A stretch of 9,851 nucleotides of DNA, taken from NCBI GenBank assembly GCA_002311385.1, contig DCAE01000040.1, positions 54,198 through 64,048 on the forward strand. Direction: 5' to 3'. Of the stretch, positions 7,577 to 9,851 are shown in pieces (position 1 is the stretch's first letter; every line of letters starts with the position of its first letter). Source of the DNA: Dehalococcoidia bacterium UBA1141. Its GTDB lineage: Bacteria; Chloroflexota; Dehalococcoidia; Lucifugimonadales; UBA3495. The notes beneath the pieces were generated by a model. That model had not been told where the DNA came from. It searched no databases and saw only the letters and a list, made by a program, of their open reading frames with translations. Made by a program: the position numbers and the translations under genes.

Positions 7577-7595
7577 GCAAGCGGTCAAGCTAAAG

Positions 7596-7634
7596 CAGAA
7601 GACCGGCGCCCCGTTCTGAGGCGCCGGTCTTCTG
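7596..7634 (+). terminator. Strong hairpin terminator of the DUF1800-DUF1501-NHL operon
   Basis: A perfect 15-bp stem (7596-7610 with 7620-7634, GC-rich core ACCGGCGCC) closes a nine-base loop. The following TTATTG is only partly T-rich, but the stem's stability and its place 20 bases after the NHL stop make termination the likely role. Confidence 0.75.
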
Positions 7635-7637
7635 TTA

Positions 7638-7676
7638 TTGCAAACCTCTTTTGCAAACTTCTTTAGCAATCCTTTG
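7638..7676 (+). repeat. Three 13-bp degenerate tandem repeats
   Basis: TTGCAAACCTCTT (7638-7650) and TTGCAAACTTCTT (7651-7663) differ at one base; TAGCAATCCTTTG (7664-7676) is a more worn third copy. The array lies between the operon terminator and the coaX promoter, so it may be a regulatory site for coaX or a slippage product. Confidence 0.5.
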
Positions 7677-7702
7677 TGCAGTCCCTGCCACGTTATGTTT
7701 CG

Positions 7703-7731
7703 TTGCTCGGCTCTTTGGGGTACCGTATAAT
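7703..7731 (+). promoter_or_regulatory. Promoter of coaX-coaBC
   Basis: A perfect -10 TATAAT (7726-7731) stands 17 bases after a weak -35, TTGCTC (7703-7708). The expected start of transcription, near 7738, leaves only about nine bases before the coaX ATG. No Shine-Dalgarno sequence fits there, so the mRNA would be close to leaderless. Confidence 0.6.
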
Positions 7732-7746
7732 TGGCCCTGAAACACG

Positions 7747-8562
7747 ATGTTACTTGCAATAGATATCGGAAACAGCATGGTCACCATGGGGGTGTTCGAT
7801 GGAGAACGCTTGGAGACCACGTTGCGAGTCGCCACCGACACAAGGAAGCTGGCCGACGAGTACGGCTTGCTCATCACCAATCTGCTGAACCTCAACGGGG
7901 TGGAACCGTCCAAAATCGACCGCATCTCAATGTGTAGCGTGGTGCCGCCTCTGACTTTGGTCTTCGACGGCGTGTGCCAGGCGTATTTCGGCATTCGGCC
8001 CCTGATCGTGACGGCCAGCGTGCCCACTGGTCTACGGATTCTCTACGATAGCCCCAGGGATGTGGGGTCTGACAGAATCGTCGATGCTGTGGCCGCAATC
8101 CACCTTTACGGAGCGCCGGTTATCGTGGTGGACTTCGGCACAGCCACCGTTTTTGATGCGGTGAACCGGGAACTGGAATACTTGGGTGGGGCCATCTCTC
8201 CTGGAATCAGCGTGGCGGCAGAAGCATTGTTCCTTAACACCTCCCAGTTACGCCGAGTTGAACTGGTTGCGCCCCAGACGGCCATCGGCAAGAACACCTC
8301 CGCATCTCTACAGTCGGGACTGGTGTTTGGTTACGCTGGCCTCGTTGAGGGATTGGTGGCAAGGTTCAAACGGGAACTGGGGGACGACGCAAAGGTTATA
8401 GGCACCGGCGGTCAGGCGGGCATCATAGCCCATGAAACCGACGTTTTCGACGAGATAAATCCTGACCTCACCCTGGTGGGACTCCGTCTCATATACAACA
8501 TGAATCAACCGAGTGTTGAGACTACCAGTGAGCCGCTTCAAAGCGGAGCAAGGGAGGCGTAA
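7747..8562 (+). CDS. coaX: Type III pantothenate kinase
   Basis: CoaX phosphorylates pantothenate with ATP in the cytoplasm, the first step of coenzyme A synthesis. The 271-residue length is normal for the family. ASKHA-fold motifs are in order: phosphate-binding DIGNS (6-10), SVVPPL (64-69), VGSDRIVDAVAA (106-117) with the likely catalytic Asp109, VVDFGTATVFDAV (127-139), YLGGAISPGI (145-154), IGKNTSASLQSGLVFG (180-195) and IGTGGQAGII (218-227). Type III kinases need a monovalent cation and, unlike the type I enzyme, are not feedback-inhibited by CoA. The start at 7747 is fixed by DxGNS lying only five residues in, as usual. Translation initiation appears leaderless. The final 18 or so residues are polar and unconserved in appearance; within their codons lies the Shine-Dalgarno sequence of the next gene, six bases after the stop, so the two genes are probably co-transcribed and translationally coupled. 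Confidence 0.95.
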   Translation: MLLAIDIGNSMVTMGVFDGERLETTLRVATDTRKLADEYGLLITNLLNLNGVEPSKIDRISMCSVVPPLTLVFDGVCQAYFGIRPLIVTASVPTGLRILYDSPRDVGSDRIVDAVAAIHLYGAPVIVVDFGTATVFDAVNRELEYLGGAISPGISVAAEALFLNTSQLRRVELVAPQTAIGKNTSASLQSGLVFGYAGLVEGLVARFKRELGDDAKVIGTGGQAGIIAHETDVFDEINPDLTLVGLRLIYNMNQPSVETTSEPLQSGAREA

Positions 8563-8568
8563 GCGTTC

Positions 8569-9768
8569 TTGGCCGGACCGTTGGAGAATAAGCACATCGT
8601 CTTGGGCGTCACGGGCAGCATCGCCTGCTATAAGGCTGTTGATTTGGCCAGCAAGCTGGTGCAGGCGGGTGCGCTGGTGGACGTTGTCATGAGTTATGGG
8701 GCGACCCGGTTCATAGCGCCTCTGACATTTCGTGCCATTACTCACCGCGATGTTGTGACCGACGGTTTTGACCCCCAGTCGGAATCGGCCATAGAGCACG
8801 TTTCCTTAGCCCACAGAGCCGACATCGTCGTCATCGCTCCCGCCACCGTTCACTGCATAGCCAAGCTGGCTGGCGGCCTGGCCGACGATCCGTTGACAAC
8901 CACAGTGATTGCGACAAAAGCTCCGCTCCTGATAGCTCCGGCGATGGACGCCAATATGTTCGACCATCCGGCCACTCAAGAAAATCTGGCCAAGCTACGC
9001 CAGCGGGGAGTGGTTGTTGCCGGGCCCGCTCCGGGCCGCTTGGCCTCGGGGATGATGGGAATGGGCCGTCTCTTGGAGCCACCCGAACTCTTGGGCTACA
9101 TCACGGCCACCATGGGTAAGCAGGGAGACTTGGATGGCCGCACCGTCGTGGTTAGCGCTGGCGGCACTATGGAGGCAATCGACCCCGTGCGGGTCATCAC
9201 TAATCACTCTTCGGGGAAGATGGGCTACGCCTTGGCGGAGGCAGCAAGAGACAGGGGAGCTAACGTGGTCTTGGTAACCGCAGCCTCTGGCTTGGCTGAG
9301 CCCGCCATGGTTAAGGTGGTCCCCGTCGGGTCCGCTCAAGAGATGTGCGATGCTGTGCTGGAGCACGTGAAGTCAGCTGATGCCTTAATTATGGCCGCCG
9401 CTGTGGCCGACTACCGACCATCTAGCCAGGCGGAGCAGAAAATCAAGAAATCCGAGGACGATTTGACTATCGCACTCACCAAGACCACCGACATTTTACA
9501 AGCTGCCAGAGGGAGCTTTGTTAGAGTGGGTTTCTCGGCGGAAAGTCAGGATTTGGTGGAAAATGCCAAAGCCAAGGTCAAGAGCAAAGACTTGGACCTG
9601 ATTGTTGCCAACGACATCACCGACCCGGACAGCGGTTTTGGACGGGATACCAACAAGGTTGCCCTGATTGGCCGGGATCTGCAGGTGGAAGAGCTGCCCG
9701 TGCTGAGCAAGTACGAGGTCAGCAATCGGATTCTCGACCGGGTTTTGGCACTGCTGCCAGTTAACTAA
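8569..9768 (+). CDS. coaBC: Bifunctional phosphopantothenoylcysteine decarboxylase/phosphopantothenate-cysteine ligase
   Basis: This 399-residue fusion carries out steps two and three of CoA synthesis. The N-terminal FMN-dependent CoaC half (about 1-183) has LGVTGSIACYKA (12-23), catalytic His77 in EHVSLAHRADIVVIAPAT, PAMDANMF (124-131, a variant of PxMNxxMW with Asp for Asn) and the clamp segment RLASGMMGMGR (157-167). The CoaB half (about 188-399) has SAGGTMEAIDPVRVITNHSS (196-215), AAAVADYRP (276-284), the lysine patch KIKK (291-294), GFSAES (321-326), VANDI (346-350) and GFGRDTNKV (356-364). In E. coli the clamp carries Cys158; here the aligned residue is Ser159 or Ser160. The start is TTG, chosen because AGGGAGG (8551-8557) precedes it by 11 bases and the length before the first strand is typical; TTG at 8581 is the alternative. 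CTP or ATP as the ligase nucleotide cannot be decided from the sequence. Confidence 0.95.
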   Translation: MAGPLENKHIVLGVTGSIACYKAVDLASKLVQAGALVDVVMSYGATRFIAPLTFRAITHRDVVTDGFDPQSESAIEHVSLAHRADIVVIAPATVHCIAKLAGGLADDPLTTTVIATKAPLLIAPAMDANMFDHPATQENLAKLRQRGVVVAGPAPGRLASGMMGMGRLLEPPELLGYITATMGKQGDLDGRTVVVSAGGTMEAIDPVRVITNHSSGKMGYALAEAARDRGANVVLVTAASGLAEPAMVKVVPVGSAQEMCDAVLEHVKSADALIMAAAVADYRPSSQAEQKIKKSEDDLTIALTKTTDILQAARGSFVRVGFSAESQDLVENAKAKVKSKDLDLIVANDITDPDSGFGRDTNKVALIGRDLQVEELPVLSKYEVSNRILDRVLALLPVN

Positions 9769-9790
9769 ATCCGCATTAACTGCAGAGTTT
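9754..9790 (+). terminator. Weak hairpin across the coaBC stop codon
   Basis: CAGTTAA (9758-9764) pairs with TTAACTG (9776-9782); CTG (9754-9756) and CAG (9783-9785) extend the stem past a bulged C. TTTT at 9787-9790 follows. It overlaps the stop codon TAA (9766-9768) and could be a modest terminator. The remaining 61 bases to the window edge show no gene start I can defend. Confidence 0.35.
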
Positions 9791-9851
9791 TGGAAAGACT
9801 GGTGGAACGTTTCGACAATCACCACGAACGGATTTGGTTCACCACTGGATG

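Noticed and set aside
9790..9851. Start of a further gene, tRNA or T-box leader at the right edge
   Set aside because: GGTGGAAC and GTTCACC can pair imperfectly, but there is no tRNA cloverleaf, no clear start codon with ribosome site, and too little sequence remains.

Overview
The window looks like a chromosomal stretch from an uncultured Chloroflexota bacterium, probably of the Dehalococcoidia/SAR202 type. I infer this from the style of the proteins: a type III pantothenate kinase directly followed by a fused CoaBC with a PAMD motif, signal-less DUF1800/DUF1501 proteins, and an unfamiliar TIM-barrel-like protein. No rRNA or other marker is present, so the taxonomic call is only moderately secure. 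All intact genes end in TAA or TAG and none has an internal TGA, so the standard bacterial code applies.

Layout. (1) 33-812, minus strand: an uncharacterised barrel-like protein with a very acidic C-terminal tail. (2) 813-1357: AT-richer gene-poor spacer. (3) 1358-3348, plus strand: an OLD-family nuclease (AAA ATPase plus TOPRIM) that has decayed. It has an in-frame TGA just before the Walker A motif, a one-base frameshift before the TOPRIM domain, and an Asp-to-Asn change at a predicted metal-binding residue. (4) 3349-3874: a 526-base regulatory spacer with inverted repeats, an AT-rich palindrome, a good sigma70-type promoter and a 24/25-bp tandem repeat in the leader. (5) 3875-7576: a three-gene operon, DUF1800 protein, DUF1501 protein and NHL-repeat beta-propeller, closed by a strong 15-bp terminator hairpin. 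(6) 7638-7746: a short tandem repeat and the coaX promoter. (7) 7747-9768: coaX and coaBC, which supply the first three committed steps from pantothenate to 4'-phosphopantetheine. A weak hairpin overlaps the coaBC stop.

How the genes work together. CoaX phosphorylates pantothenate; the CoaB half of CoaBC adds cysteine and the CoaC half decarboxylates the product. The DUF1800/DUF1501/NHL genes share one promoter and one terminator. All three products lack export signals, unlike the usual secreted DUF1800/DUF1501 pairs, so they may form a cytoplasmic assembly of unknown function. This is the best candidate for an undescribed system here. The OLD gene is a relic of a defence or mobile-element function.
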